Below, one piece after another: positions 51,445 through 59,603 of a stretch of 64,000 bases of DNA. The notes under the pieces were generated by a model. It was not told the origin of the DNA and searched no databases. It saw only the letters and a program-made list of their open reading frames with translations. The DNA is taken from contig NZ_JALKFS010000005.1 in NCBI RefSeq assembly GCF_023051145.1, positions 4,915,733-4,979,732 on the forward strand, given 5' to 3'. Source of the DNA: Williamsia sp. DF01-3. Lineage in GTDB: Bacteria > Actinomycetota > Actinomycetes > Mycobacteriales > Mycobacteriaceae. The translations under genes and the position numbers were made by a program. The number at the start of each line of letters is the position of its first letter. The first letter of the stretch is position 1.

Positions 51445-52590
51445 ATGACGGCCAATCGATCGGCGCGTATACCCGGCGTCGACATCGCGCGGGCCCTGGC
51501 GGTACTGGGCATGTTCGCAGCGCACATCCTCGACCTCGGCGATCTGCGGTGGACGCAACCGGAGACGTGGGGTTCGGTGGTCAACGGCCACTCGGCCGTC
51601 ACCTTCGCGGTGTTGGCCGGGGTCTCGATCGCCCTGGTGACCGGCGGCACCGCCCCTCTCGGCGCCGAACAGCTTGTTGTCGCGCGCCATCAGCTCCTGG
51701 TTCGGGCGTGTTGCATCTTCTTGCTGGGCGGATTGCTCCAGATGCTGGGCACCCCCGTCCTGATCATCCTGGTGATGTACAGCTTCCTGTTTGTCGTCTC
51801 GCTGCCGCTGCTGCGGGTTTCGCCGCCCACCCTGTTCGCTGCGGCCGGTGTGGTGGCGGTGGTCATGCCGTTTCTGGTCCCGCTCATCCACGCCGCACTC
51901 GGGGCGTGGGGATCTCCGTTCAACGCGTTGACCGACATCCTCATCAGCGGCGGATACCCAGGGCTGATCTGGGCGGCCTATCTGCTTCTGGGACTGGGCA
52001 TCGGACGGCTCGATCTCCGGTCGCCGATGGTCGCCCGGCGACTTGCCGGCTTCGGTGCCGGCATCGCCATGGCCTCCTACCTGCTCTCCGCGGCGTTGTC
52101 GGGTTTCGACGACGGAACGCACCAAACGCCGTCCCAGTTCTACGCACCCTCGGAGAACCCGGGTGAAGGCTTCCTGTGGGAATGGGCCGACCTGCAGGCG
52201 ATGCTGGGCGCCGAACCACATTCGGGCACCCCGTTCGACGTGTTCGGTTCGGCGGGGATCAGCATGCTGGTCATCGGGCTGTGCCTGTTGCTCTGCCGAC
52301 GGCCCGGACGATTCAGTCTCCCTCTGCGCGCCACCGGGACGATGGTGCTCACCGTGTACAGCACGCACATCGTGGCCATCTTCGTCCTGTGCCAGTTCTC
52401 CGAGCGCGGTCGCGACGGCGTGTACCCGTGGCAGGGGCTGCTCACCTGGATCGTCTTCGTACTGGTCGCGGTCGCATTCTCGACCGTGTGGATTGCCCGG
52501 TACGGTCGCGGTCCGGTGGAAGGTCTCATCTCGTCAATCGCCCGGCGGAGCTCGGGTAGTCGCCGAGTACCAGCGCGATCCGGGGTCTGA
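51445..52590 (+). CDS. HGSNAT/DUF418-like membrane acyltransferase
   Basis: 381 aa from ATG 51445. About ten membrane helices. The N-terminus RIPGVDIARALAVLGMFAAHILDL matches the heparan-alpha-glucosaminide N-acetyltransferase-like entry motif (GxDxxRGLA...H). The C-terminal part (TVYSTHIVAIFVLCQF, PWQGLLTWIVFVLVAVAFSTVWIARYGRGPVEGL) matches DUF418. These proteins are thought to transfer acetyl groups across the membrane to surface molecules; the substrate is unknown here. An MBL-fold gene follows 60 bp downstream. Confidence 0.88.
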   Translation: MTANRSARIPGVDIARALAVLGMFAAHILDLGDLRWTQPETWGSVVNGHSAVTFAVLAGVSIALVTGGTAPLGAEQLVVARHQLLVRACCIFLLGGLLQMLGTPVLIILVMYSFLFVVSLPLLRVSPPTLFAAAGVVAVVMPFLVPLIHAALGAWGSPFNALTDILISGGYPGLIWAAYLLLGLGIGRLDLRSPMVARRLAGFGAGIAMASYLLSAALSGFDDGTHQTPSQFYAPSENPGEGFLWEWADLQAMLGAEPHSGTPFDVFGSAGISMLVIGLCLLLCRRPGRFSLPLRATGTMVLTVYSTHIVAIFVLCQFSERGRDGVYPWQGLLTWIVFVLVAVAFSTVWIARYGRGPVEGLISSIARRSSGSRRVPARSGV

Positions 52591-52650
52591 TCGGTACAGT
52601 CGAGTCATTGCACTTCCGCGTCCCATCCCCGCCTCCCGCAAGGACCACCG

Positions 52651-53649
52651 ATGCCAGTTCGGCAAGACAATCTCATTCAGATCGACGGTGGCACATACGC
52701 TTTCATGCATCTCCCCGGCGGCTGGGGCCAGACCAACACAGGCCTGGTGGTGGGTGACGATGCGTCGATGGTGATCGACACGGTCTGGGACACCTCACGC
52801 GCGGAGTCGATCGCGCAGGCCTGGCCGGATCTGGTCGGATCGGCGGCCATCACAGAGGCAGTCAACACCCATTCCGACGGTGACCATTGGTGGGGAAACG
52901 ACACGTTGCCGGCGTCGGCGCGCATCACCACCTCGGAGTCGGCTCTACACGCAATGAAGGAAGACACCCCACCCGCGGCGGTGGCGCGATTCTCGAAACT
53001 CGGTTCGGTGGCGTCGGCACTGCCCGGGCCGGCCGGAGCAATGGGCTCCTACATGAGCCGGGTCACCGGAGGAGCATCGCTTCCCACCCGGGGCCCCCGG
53101 CTCCCGGATCACACATTCGCCGGCACCGACACCATCACCGTCGGGGGACGCACCGTGTTGCTGCGGGATCTGGGCCCCGCCCACACGCCCGGTGACGTCA
53201 TCGCACATGTACCCGACTCAGGGGTGGTGTTCACGGGCGACCTGCTGTTCATCGGGGCCACACCGGTGATATGGCATGGCCCACTGAGCAATTGGCAAGA
53301 TGCTCTCGACCATCTGCTCGGTCTGGACGCGGCGACGTACGTTCCCGGCCACGGCCCCATCTGCGGGCCTACCGAGATCGAGCTGCTCCGCGACTACTGG
53401 TCGTGGCTCGATCGAGAGGGGCGTGCTCAGTTCCACGCGGGCCGGTCTCCCATCCAGGCCGCGCGAACACTTCTGACCAGCAACGACTTTCGGCCGTATG
53501 CGCACTGGGACTCCCCGGAGCGGATCGTCTTGAACCTGAGCACCCTCTACCGGCTGTGGAAGGGCGAGGCACCAGCTCCACCCACCTTCGGGCGCCGCGC
53601 CCGCGCCTTCGCGGATGCCGGGAAATTGTTACGCGAACGCAGCCGATGA
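52651..53649 (+). CDS. MBL-fold metallo-hydrolase with variant metal motif
   Basis: 332 aa from ATG 52651. Beta-lactamase-fold order is clear: VIDTVWDTSRAES, AVNTHSDGDHWWGN (metal motif), DLGPAHTPGDVIAHVPDSGVVFTGDLLF (His and bridging Asp), and YVPGHGPICG (last His). The canonical HxHxDH reads HSDGDH, so the second His is Asp, a variant found in some actinobacterial relatives that may alter the metal site. A C-terminal helical segment (ERIVLNLSTLYRLWKGE) follows. The FAH-family gene starts inside its stop codon (ATGA), which indicates a shared pathway. Substrate unknown. Confidence 0.9.
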   Translation: MPVRQDNLIQIDGGTYAFMHLPGGWGQTNTGLVVGDDASMVIDTVWDTSRAESIAQAWPDLVGSAAITEAVNTHSDGDHWWGNDTLPASARITTSESALHAMKEDTPPAAVARFSKLGSVASALPGPAGAMGSYMSRVTGGASLPTRGPRLPDHTFAGTDTITVGGRTVLLRDLGPAHTPGDVIAHVPDSGVVFTGDLLFIGATPVIWHGPLSNWQDALDHLLGLDAATYVPGHGPICGPTEIELLRDYWSWLDREGRAQFHAGRSPIQAARTLLTSNDFRPYAHWDSPERIVLNLSTLYRLWKGEAPAPPTFGRRARAFADAGKLLRERSR

Positions 53650-54638
53650 AGATCCGCCGTCTCACCGACCCCGCGTCGCTTGCCATCCTGCATGAGCCCA
53701 CCGAGACGTGGATCAGCCTGCGGGCCGCCCTCGATTCGCGCGGCCGACTCGACGAGCTGTCCCACCTGCCTGCAAATCTGCTCGCCCTGCTCGCTACCGG
53801 CGAACGGTCTCGGGCCACCGTCATCGACATCGTGGACCGTGCTGCACGCAAGGGGGTCGGCGTGGCCGTCGACCCAGCCCCGTCGATCCCGTATTACCCG
53901 AGTTCGCTGCGGTGCTTCCTCGGCTGGGAGGAACACTGGACCAAGGCCGCCCACGGTCTGGTGCAACGCAACCTGCCCGCAACCCGCCCGCTGATCCGCG
54001 GCTATGAACGGTTGACACACAGGGTGTTTCCGCCGCTGCGACTCAAATCCGCTTTCTACGACCATCCGGTCTACTACACCGGCAATCACCTCACGGTGAT
54101 CGGCGACGGTGAACCGATGCCGTGGCCGGCATACAGCAGCGAGCTCGACTTCGAGCTGGAGTTCGGCATGATCATCGCCCACCCGGTGCGCGACGCCACC
54201 CCAGAGAAGGCTGCGGGGGCCATCGGAGGATTCGTCGTGTTCAACGACTTCAGTGCGCGTGACGTGCAGTGGGACGAGCAACGTCGCGGCGTCTTCGGAC
54301 CCGTGGTGAAAACCAAGACATTCGGTAGTTCCATCGGGTCCGTGGTGGTCACGGCCGATGAGGTGCTGTCCGAGATCGACCAGCTCGAGGCGACCGTTTC
54401 GGTGAACGGCGAGGTGTGGTCGTCCACCAGTACCCACGGATTGCGTTACAGCCCAGGCGAAGTGGTCGCCTACGCAAGTCAGTCAGAGAATCTGCACTCG
54501 GGTGAGCTGATCACATCGGGCACCCTGCCGATGGGGTGCGGCCTGGAATTGGACCGCTGGATCGCGCCGGGCGACGAGGTCACCCTCACCATCGACCGCA
54601 TCGGTTCGGTGACCAACACGGTGTCAGAACCTGCCTGA
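53646..54638 (+). CDS. Fumarylacetoacetate hydrolase-family protein
   Basis: 330 aa from ATG 53646, overlapping the MBL stop by four bases. The FAH core is complete: PVYYTGNHLTVIGDGEPMPWP, SSELDFELEFGMIIAHPVRDA (metal Glu ligands), GFVVFNDFSARDVQWDEQ, TFGSSIGSVVVTADEV, LHSGELITSGTLPMGCGLEL and WIAPGDEVTLTIDRIGSV. The family cleaves C-C bonds of diketo acids or acts as a hydratase or decarboxylase with Mg2+. Together with the MBL hydrolase this suggests a short ring-cleavage or keto-acid degradation pair. No dedicated regulator gene is adjacent. Confidence 0.92.
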   Translation: MKIRRLTDPASLAILHEPTETWISLRAALDSRGRLDELSHLPANLLALLATGERSRATVIDIVDRAARKGVGVAVDPAPSIPYYPSSLRCFLGWEEHWTKAAHGLVQRNLPATRPLIRGYERLTHRVFPPLRLKSAFYDHPVYYTGNHLTVIGDGEPMPWPAYSSELDFELEFGMIIAHPVRDATPEKAAGAIGGFVVFNDFSARDVQWDEQRRGVFGPVVKTKTFGSSIGSVVVTADEVLSEIDQLEATVSVNGEVWSSTSTHGLRYSPGEVVAYASQSENLHSGELITSGTLPMGCGLELDRWIAPGDEVTLTIDRIGSVTNTVSEPA

Positions 54639-55550
54639 GCTCACTCCGGTAGCCAGTGCCTGCCGTGCGCCGGTGGCTGTTCGGCCGGCCGTTCGATCGG
54701 CTGCGCAACCGTCTCCTTCTCCTGACGCGCCCCCGGTGTCGAGAGCAGCACGGCAACCGCCGTGGTCAGCGGAACAGACAACGCGATTGCGATCCCGCCG
54801 ACGAACGAGCGCGCCAGTTCCACGGCCACCATGTCGGTGGTGATGAGTGTCGAGAACGACTGCCCCGACACCGAGAACAACAACAGCAGCGGCAAAGTGC
54901 TACCCGCATAGGCGAATACGATGGTGTACACCGTGCTGGCGATGTGGTCGCGGCCCACCCGCATCGCGGCCTTGAACGTGTGCAGGGGTCCGGTCTGGTC
55001 CACTGCCGAGAGCTCGAACACCGCGGAAGCCTGGGTGATCGTGACGTCGTTGAGCACGCCGAGCGCACCGATGATGAATCCTGCGAGTAGCAGCCCGTTC
55101 AGCGAGATGGCGTTGTTGTAGATCTGCAGATTGGTGGTCTGTTCCTGAGACAGGCCGGAGATGTGCATGGTCTCGATGGACAACCAGGACAAGAACGCCG
55201 CCACCATGAGCGACGCGAGGGTGCCCAGCAATGCCGCACTGGTGCGCAGACTCACCCCGTGCGCCAAATAGATCACCACGAAGAGGATGGCCGCCGACGA
55301 GACGATGGCCACCGCCACCGGCGATTCCCCGTCCAGCATGGCCGGCAGGGTGAACCCGAACAGCACCACGAATGCGAACACCAGGCCGATGACCGACCGA
55401 AAGCCGCGCCATGCCGCCACCGCGACGATGGCCAGGACGAACACCGCCGCCCACACCCATATCGACGTAGACCGGGCGAAGTCGAAGAACGAGTAGTTCT
55501 CCGAACCGTCCACACTGGCCGCTCGAGACAGCTTGATCGAGTCGCCGACG

Positions 55551-55556
55551 GCTAGG
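55551..55556. repeat. Left target-site duplication GCTAGG
   Basis: GCTAGG directly before the left inverted repeat; the identical hexamer follows the right inverted repeat at 56634-56639. It supplies the transposase stop codon on the minus strand. Confidence 0.9.
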
Positions 55557-56529
55557 TGTTCTTCCCGGGGACGTTGTGCACAGTGATGCGGTCGATGGGT
55601 GATTTGCCGTCGATGCCTGTGTGTGGTCTGTGGTGATTGTATTCATGGACCCAGTGTTGGTAGGTCGCGGCGCGGGCTTCGTCGGAGAGGTAGGTGTGGG
55701 CGTAGGCCCATTCTTGGTTGAGTGTTCGGTTGAATCGTTCAACCTTACCGTTGGTTTGCGGCCGGTATGGGCGGGTCCGTTTGTGCTTGATGGTCTCGCC
55801 GAGTGCTTGAGCGAATAGCGTTGAGCGGTAACAGGATCCGTTGTCGGTGAGTACTCGTTTGACGGTGATGTTGTGAAGGTTGAAGTAGGCGTTGGCGCGG
55901 ATCCAAAACGCTGAGGCGGTCTCCTTCTTTTCGTCGCCGAGGATCTCTGAGTAGGCCAGCCGGGAGTGGTCGTCGACGGCGTGGTGGATGAATGCGTAGC
56001 CCAGGCCCTGTCGTTTGTTGTTGCGCTTGCCTTCTTGGCGTCCGAGTTTGCGGTGTCCGCCGCCGTGGGGAATCTTGCCCAGCTTTTTGATGTCGACGTG
56101 GATCAGGTCGCCCGGGGCGTCGTGCTCGTATCGGCGCGGTGTCGGTCGGCGGACCGCCAGGCCGGTGTTCTGGTCCAGATTCCGCAACAAGGGCATCGTG
56201 AAGCGTCGTAGGACCGCGCCGACGGTGCTGCGGGGCAGGTGCAGGTGGTAGGCGATGCGGTGCGGTCCCCAGCGGCGTGTGAAGCGCAGGTTGATGATTC
56301 GCCGTTCAGTCTTGCTCGGGGTACGTCCAGGGCTGTGGTGCGGGCGGCTGGAGCGGTCGACCATCGCCTTCTCGCCACCGACCCGGTACCGATCGGCCCA
56401 CTTCTTGGCGGTGGTGGGCGAGCACTGAAACCGTTCGGCAGCTCGCCGGATCGTCCAACCGTCTACGACGATAGTTGTTGCGAGTTTCAATCTGCCCTTC
56501 GGAGCGAGCAAGGCATTAGCGTGGGACAT
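55552..56529 (-). CDS. IS481-family transposase
   Basis: 325 aa from ATG 56529. An N-terminal helix-turn-helix (TIRRAAERFQCSPTTAKKWADRY) is followed by a second DNA-binding segment (RRIINLRFTRRWGPHRIAYHLHLPRSTVGAVLRR). The DDE integrase core has Asp in DLIHVDIKKLGKI, Asp in VLTDNGSCYRS and Glu in TNGKVERFNRTLNQEW. All catalytic residues are present, so the enzyme is probably active. Its stop codon TAG (55554-55552) lies in the flanking target duplication, not in the element. The last sense codon also spans the boundary. Confidence 0.95.
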   Translation of the reverse strand: MSHANALLAPKGRLKLATTIVVDGWTIRRAAERFQCSPTTAKKWADRYRVGGEKAMVDRSSRPHHSPGRTPSKTERRIINLRFTRRWGPHRIAYHLHLPRSTVGAVLRRFTMPLLRNLDQNTGLAVRRPTPRRYEHDAPGDLIHVDIKKLGKIPHGGGHRKLGRQEGKRNNKRQGLGYAFIHHAVDDHSRLAYSEILGDEKKETASAFWIRANAYFNLHNITVKRVLTDNGSCYRSTLFAQALGETIKHKRTRPYRPQTNGKVERFNRTLNQEWAYAHTYLSDEARAATYQHWVHEYNHHRPHTGIDGKSPIDRITVHNVPGKNT

Positions 56530-56633
56530 GAGGACCTCTTGGTAGTCGCTGTAGTTGTGGTAACCACACCGATACCGGAGGTCCTCACCTATTTACTGGT
56601 GCCACACCGTTCACAACGTCCCTGGTCATTACA
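55557..56633 (-). mobile_element. IS481-family insertion sequence, 1077 bp
   Basis: The ends are imperfect 29-bp inverted repeats (55557-55585 and 56605-56633), both starting TGT on their own strand and sharing the block GGGACGTTGTG. The element is flanked by the 6-bp duplication GCTAGG, matching the NCTAGN target preference of IS481. It carries one transposase gene occupying nearly its whole length and disrupts a yibE/F gene. Intact ends, duplication and reading frame suggest a recent insertion. Confidence 0.93.
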
Positions 56634-56639
56634 GCTAGG
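56634..56639. repeat. Right target-site duplication GCTAGG
   Basis: Second copy of the 6-bp duplication, directly after the right inverted repeat. Outside it the yibE/F coding sequence resumes (GQPDLA codons on the minus strand). Confidence 0.9.
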
Positions 56640-57241
56640 TCGGGTTGGCCGGGTTGGGGCTTGCCCAGCTGGGCGTCACTGAGGTCGTCGCTCCCGGAGT
56701 CCTGTTGCAGTCCGGCCTGCACCCTGTTGGTCGGGACCTCGATCAGCGTGTTGGCGCCTTTGTTGGGCCCGGACGTCAGTTCCACCGTGTTCTGGATGCA
56801 CGGGCCGTCTTTGACCGTCGACACCGTCGCGGCACCCGCAAAAACCTGACCCGCCTGTGAGTTCAGGCAATCAGCCATCGTCTGCGAGACCACCTGCCCG
56901 GTCTCGATCTCCACCGAGCCACCGCCCGACGACTGGAATTGCACCGGTATGTCGTGATCACGGTCGCTCGGCCAGAGCATCACCAGACCCGCGACGACCG
57001 CGATCGCACACGCCGTCAGCAACCCCACCACGAGTTTGGCGACCGCCGGATGCAGGTCGACGGCTGCGAGACCGTGGTGATGATGCCGATGGGAATCGCC
57101 TTGGTCTTGTGGCTGCGTCACCCGGTCACCTTAGGCAGAAACCAGCGCTGTGCCCTACGTGGTGCGGTTTGCCCGATCCCCGTTTCGGCCGTCTTGCCCG
57201 TTTCGGCCCAGCACAGCGGGTCCGGACGGCAAACTGATTGG

Positions 57242-57676
57242 GTGCTCGACGAGATGCAGCGTGAGGCCACCGAATTGTTCCAGGCAGGTGAGTACACCCA
57301 TGCGCTCGCGGAGTTCTCGGTACTGCGTGAGATCCGCGCGCGGCGCGAAGGTCCCTACTCGCTGATGTGCCTGTCCAACCTGCACGACGTCATCCGCTGT
57401 CTTGTGCATCTGGGCAAGTGGGAGGCGTGCGAACCGCTGTGCCGGGACCTACTGGCCAAATACATGTTCACCCACGGCCCCACCGACCCCGACACCGTCG
57501 ACGTTGTCGGGCACATGGCCACCACCTTGTCCGGCCTCGGTCGGCACACCGAGGCCGCAGAGCTGTACGTCCGCACCGCGGACGCCCTCGCAGCGGCAGG
57601 TCAGCACCGGAAAGCTCTCGGTATGCGTGACGCAGCCGCAGCCGCCTTGACAGGCGCCCCCACCGCCCGGCCCTGA
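57242..57676 (+). CDS. TPR-like protein, unknown
   Basis: 144 aa from GTG 57242 (VLDEMQREATELFQAGEYTHALAEF); an earlier open frame overlaps yibE/F and is rejected. Tetratricopeptide-like helical pairs are visible (ATELFQAGEYTHALAEFSVLREIR, LHDVIRCLVHLGKWEACEPLCRDLLAKY, VVGHMATTLSGLGRHTEAAELYVRTADAL). It is cytosolic, with no signal peptide. It was divergent from intact yibE/F and may have shared its promoter region. Partner unknown. Confidence 0.8.
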   Translation: MLDEMQREATELFQAGEYTHALAEFSVLREIRARREGPYSLMCLSNLHDVIRCLVHLGKWEACEPLCRDLLAKYMFTHGPTDPDTVDVVGHMATTLSGLGRHTEAAELYVRTADALAAAGQHRKALGMRDAAAAALTGAPTARP

Positions 57677-57736
57677 TCGCCCGGCTGACCAAGATCACAC
57701 ATCGCGTCTCTGGTCTGACCGTACGGCAGCTGCTTA

Positions 57737-57751
57737 GATACAAGTTGTGTC
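57737..57751. promoter_or_regulatory. Likely GntR operator overlapping its own start codon
   Basis: GATACAA-G-TTGTGTC is a palindrome with one mismatch, of the size bound by FadR-subfamily GntR proteins. It overlaps the GTG at 57747 and a TAGATA -10-like box (57735-57740). The mRNA would have little or no leader, and protein bound here would block transcription of the GntR-MFS operon. Confidence 0.6.
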
Positions 57752-58388
57752 CATGAACCTGTCGGCCGCCGAGCGCGCCTACCGCGACGTCAAGGGCCGG
57801 ATCCTTTCCGGTTCGCTGGCCGGTGGCGAACTCATCAGCGAGGGCGAGGTCGCCGCAGCACTGGGCATCTCGCGGACACCGGTTCGAGAGGCCTTCCTGC
57901 GGCTCGAGACCCAGGGTTGGATGCGGCTCTACCCCAAACGAGGGGCATTGATCGTGCCGGTCCCTACAGACGAGGCAGAACACGTCATCGGGGCCCGCCA
58001 CGCAGTCGAGACCGCCGCGGTCCGCGCGTTGGCCCACACCGATCGGAGCGCAATCGTCGAGTCGCTCCGCCAGAGCATCGCCCGGCTCGAGAGTCTCGCC
58101 GAGGCAGCCGAGGTGGACCAGTTCACCATCGAGGACGCCGGTTTCCACCGCTTGTTCGTGCAGGCCGCGAACAATCCGCTGCTGTCCGGCTTTTACGACA
58201 CCCTGCACGATCGTCAACTCCGGATGACCAGCACGTCGGTGTTGCGCGACAAGGCCCAGATGGAGCGAATCATCAAGCATCACAACGAATTGACCGACCT
58301 GATCGAGGCGGGTGACACCGACGGGTTCGCCGCCTCACTCGCAGCACACCTGGCGGCAGTGCACGATCTGCGCAGGCCTCCGGCATGA
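57747..58388 (+). CDS. GntR-family (FadR/FCD) transcriptional regulator
   Basis: 213 aa from GTG 57747 (or ATG 57753). The winged helix is AYRDVKGRILSGSLAGGELISEGEVAAALGISRTPVREAFLRLETQGWMRLYPKRGALIVPV. The FCD effector domain keeps its metal-binding pattern: Arg/His in VIGARHAVETAAVRALA, Asp/His in EDAGFHRLFVQAANNP, and His in IIKHHNELTDLIEAGD plus LAAHLAAVHDL. Such regulators sense carboxylates or fatty-acid derivatives. The stop overlaps the MFS start (ATGA), so regulator and transporter are co-translated. Confidence 0.94.
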   Translation: MSMNLSAAERAYRDVKGRILSGSLAGGELISEGEVAAALGISRTPVREAFLRLETQGWMRLYPKRGALIVPVPTDEAEHVIGARHAVETAAVRALAHTDRSAIVESLRQSIARLESLAEAAEVDQFTIEDAGFHRLFVQAANNPLLSGFYDTLHDRQLRMTSTSVLRDKAQMERIIKHHNELTDLIEAGDTDGFAASLAAHLAAVHDLRRPPA

Positions 58389-59590
58389 GGAACTGGCGCG
58401 GCGTGAGCGCCGCTATGTTCGCCATCGCCTGGGGCGGCAACGAGTTCACTCCCCTGCTCGTGTTCTACAAGAGCGAGTACGAGCTGTCCGGTCCCACCGT
58501 CGATGTGTTGCTCTTCGCCTACGTCCTCGGGATGATCCCGGCGCTCCTGATCGGCGGGCCACTGTCAGATCGGTTCGGGCGCCGGCCGATCATGCGCCCC
58601 GCCGCGCTCATCGCCGCAGCCGGATCGCTGGTGCTGGCAGCCGCAGCCGACCAGGTCACCCTCCTCGCCGTGGGCCGCATTCTGTGTGGCATCGCGATCG
58701 GCCTGGCGATGGCGGTAGGGACGAGCTGGATCAAGGAACTGTCCGTCGACAACGGCGCCAAGCGGGCCGCGATGAGCTTGACCGCGGGGTTCGGCGTCGG
58801 CGCCGGGTTGGCCGGAGTGCTGGCGGAGTGGGGGCCCTGGCCTCACGTGCTGTCCTATGTCCTGAACGCCGGCGTGTGCCTGCTCGGCGCGGTGTGGGTG
58901 TGGAATGTTCCCGAAACCCGTGAGCGAGCCACCTCACCGGCCCGCCTGCGAGATGATCTGAAGATTCCTTCGCTGGGCCATCGCCGGTTCCTGTACGTCG
59001 TTGTCCCGCTGGCGCCGTGGGTCTTCGGCGCAGCCATCGGATGCCAGGCCATCCTGCCGACCCTGATGGCACCGAAGGTCGGCGGCGCTCCCATGGCGTT
59101 CGCAGCCCTGATCTCCGTCGTGACGCTCAGCTGCGGGTTCGGCATCCAGGCCCTCGCCCGCCGCATCGACCGTCCCGACTCGGCGCGGGCCAGTCAGGTG
59201 GCTTTGCTCCTGCTCGTGGCAGGCATGGCGTTGGCAGCGCTCGCTTCCTCGATCCTGACCATCTGGGCGGTGCTGGTCGCCGCTGTGGTGCTCGGCGCCG
59301 GTTACGGAATCGCCCTCGTCGCCGGACTGTCCGAGGTGCAGCGGATCGCGCAGCCGGGCGATCTCGCCGGCCTGACAGCGGTGTACTACGCCCTCACCTA
59401 TCTCGGGTTCGCGGTCCCGGCCACACTGGCATATCTGCACGACTACATCCCCGGGGTCACCTATCCCTGGATGTTCGGGTTCGGTGCCGTCGCTGCCGCA
59501 GCCACACTCGCGATGATCAGTCGTCGGTCACGCCGCGACCTCCCGTTCGCGTCGCCCGCACCCGCCCCGCTCACATCGGCCCAGCTCTGA
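58385..59590 (+). CDS. MFS transporter co-transcribed with GntR regulator
   Basis: 401 aa, start ATG 58385 overlapping gntR by four bases. Twelve hydrophobic helices with motif A GGPLSDRFGRRPIMRP after helix 2. AMFAIAWGGNEFTPLLVFYKSEY at the N-terminus is typical of small-molecule or drug permeases of the CynX/uptake-like group in actinobacteria. The second half (WVFGAAIGCQAILPTLMAPKVGG, YYALTYLGFAVPATLAYLHDY) is intact. Substrate unknown; the coupled FCD regulator suggests a small acid. The thioesterase gene follows 13 bp later. Confidence 0.92.
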   Translation: MRNWRGVSAAMFAIAWGGNEFTPLLVFYKSEYELSGPTVDVLLFAYVLGMIPALLIGGPLSDRFGRRPIMRPAALIAAAGSLVLAAAADQVTLLAVGRILCGIAIGLAMAVGTSWIKELSVDNGAKRAAMSLTAGFGVGAGLAGVLAEWGPWPHVLSYVLNAGVCLLGAVWVWNVPETRERATSPARLRDDLKIPSLGHRRFLYVVVPLAPWVFGAAIGCQAILPTLMAPKVGGAPMAFAALISVVTLSCGFGIQALARRIDRPDSARASQVALLLLVAGMALAALASSILTIWAVLVAAVVLGAGYGIALVAGLSEVQRIAQPGDLAGLTAVYYALTYLGFAVPATLAYLHDYIPGVTYPWMFGFGAVAAAATLAMISRRSRRDLPFASPAPAPLTSAQL

Positions 59591-59603
59591 CACTATCGAT
59601 CTC

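Larger units (their letters stand above)
54641..57121 (-). pseudogene. yibE/F-family membrane protein gene interrupted by an IS481-type element
   Basis: The 5' part starts at ATG 57121 (HRHHHHGLAAVDLHPAVAKL, one membrane helix, then a beta-rich exported domain to GQPDLAV). The 3' part runs from 55550 to 54641 (SENYSFFDFARSTSIWVWAAVF and at least seven helices, STPGARQEKETVAQP tail). Removing the 1077-bp element and one 6-bp target copy joins them in frame as ...GQPDLAVGDSIKLSRAAS..., a 465-residue YibE/F protein. As it stands, translation of the 5' part enters the element and stops at 56585. The 3' part could be translated only from an internal start. The normal function of YibE/F is unknown. 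Confidence 0.92.
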
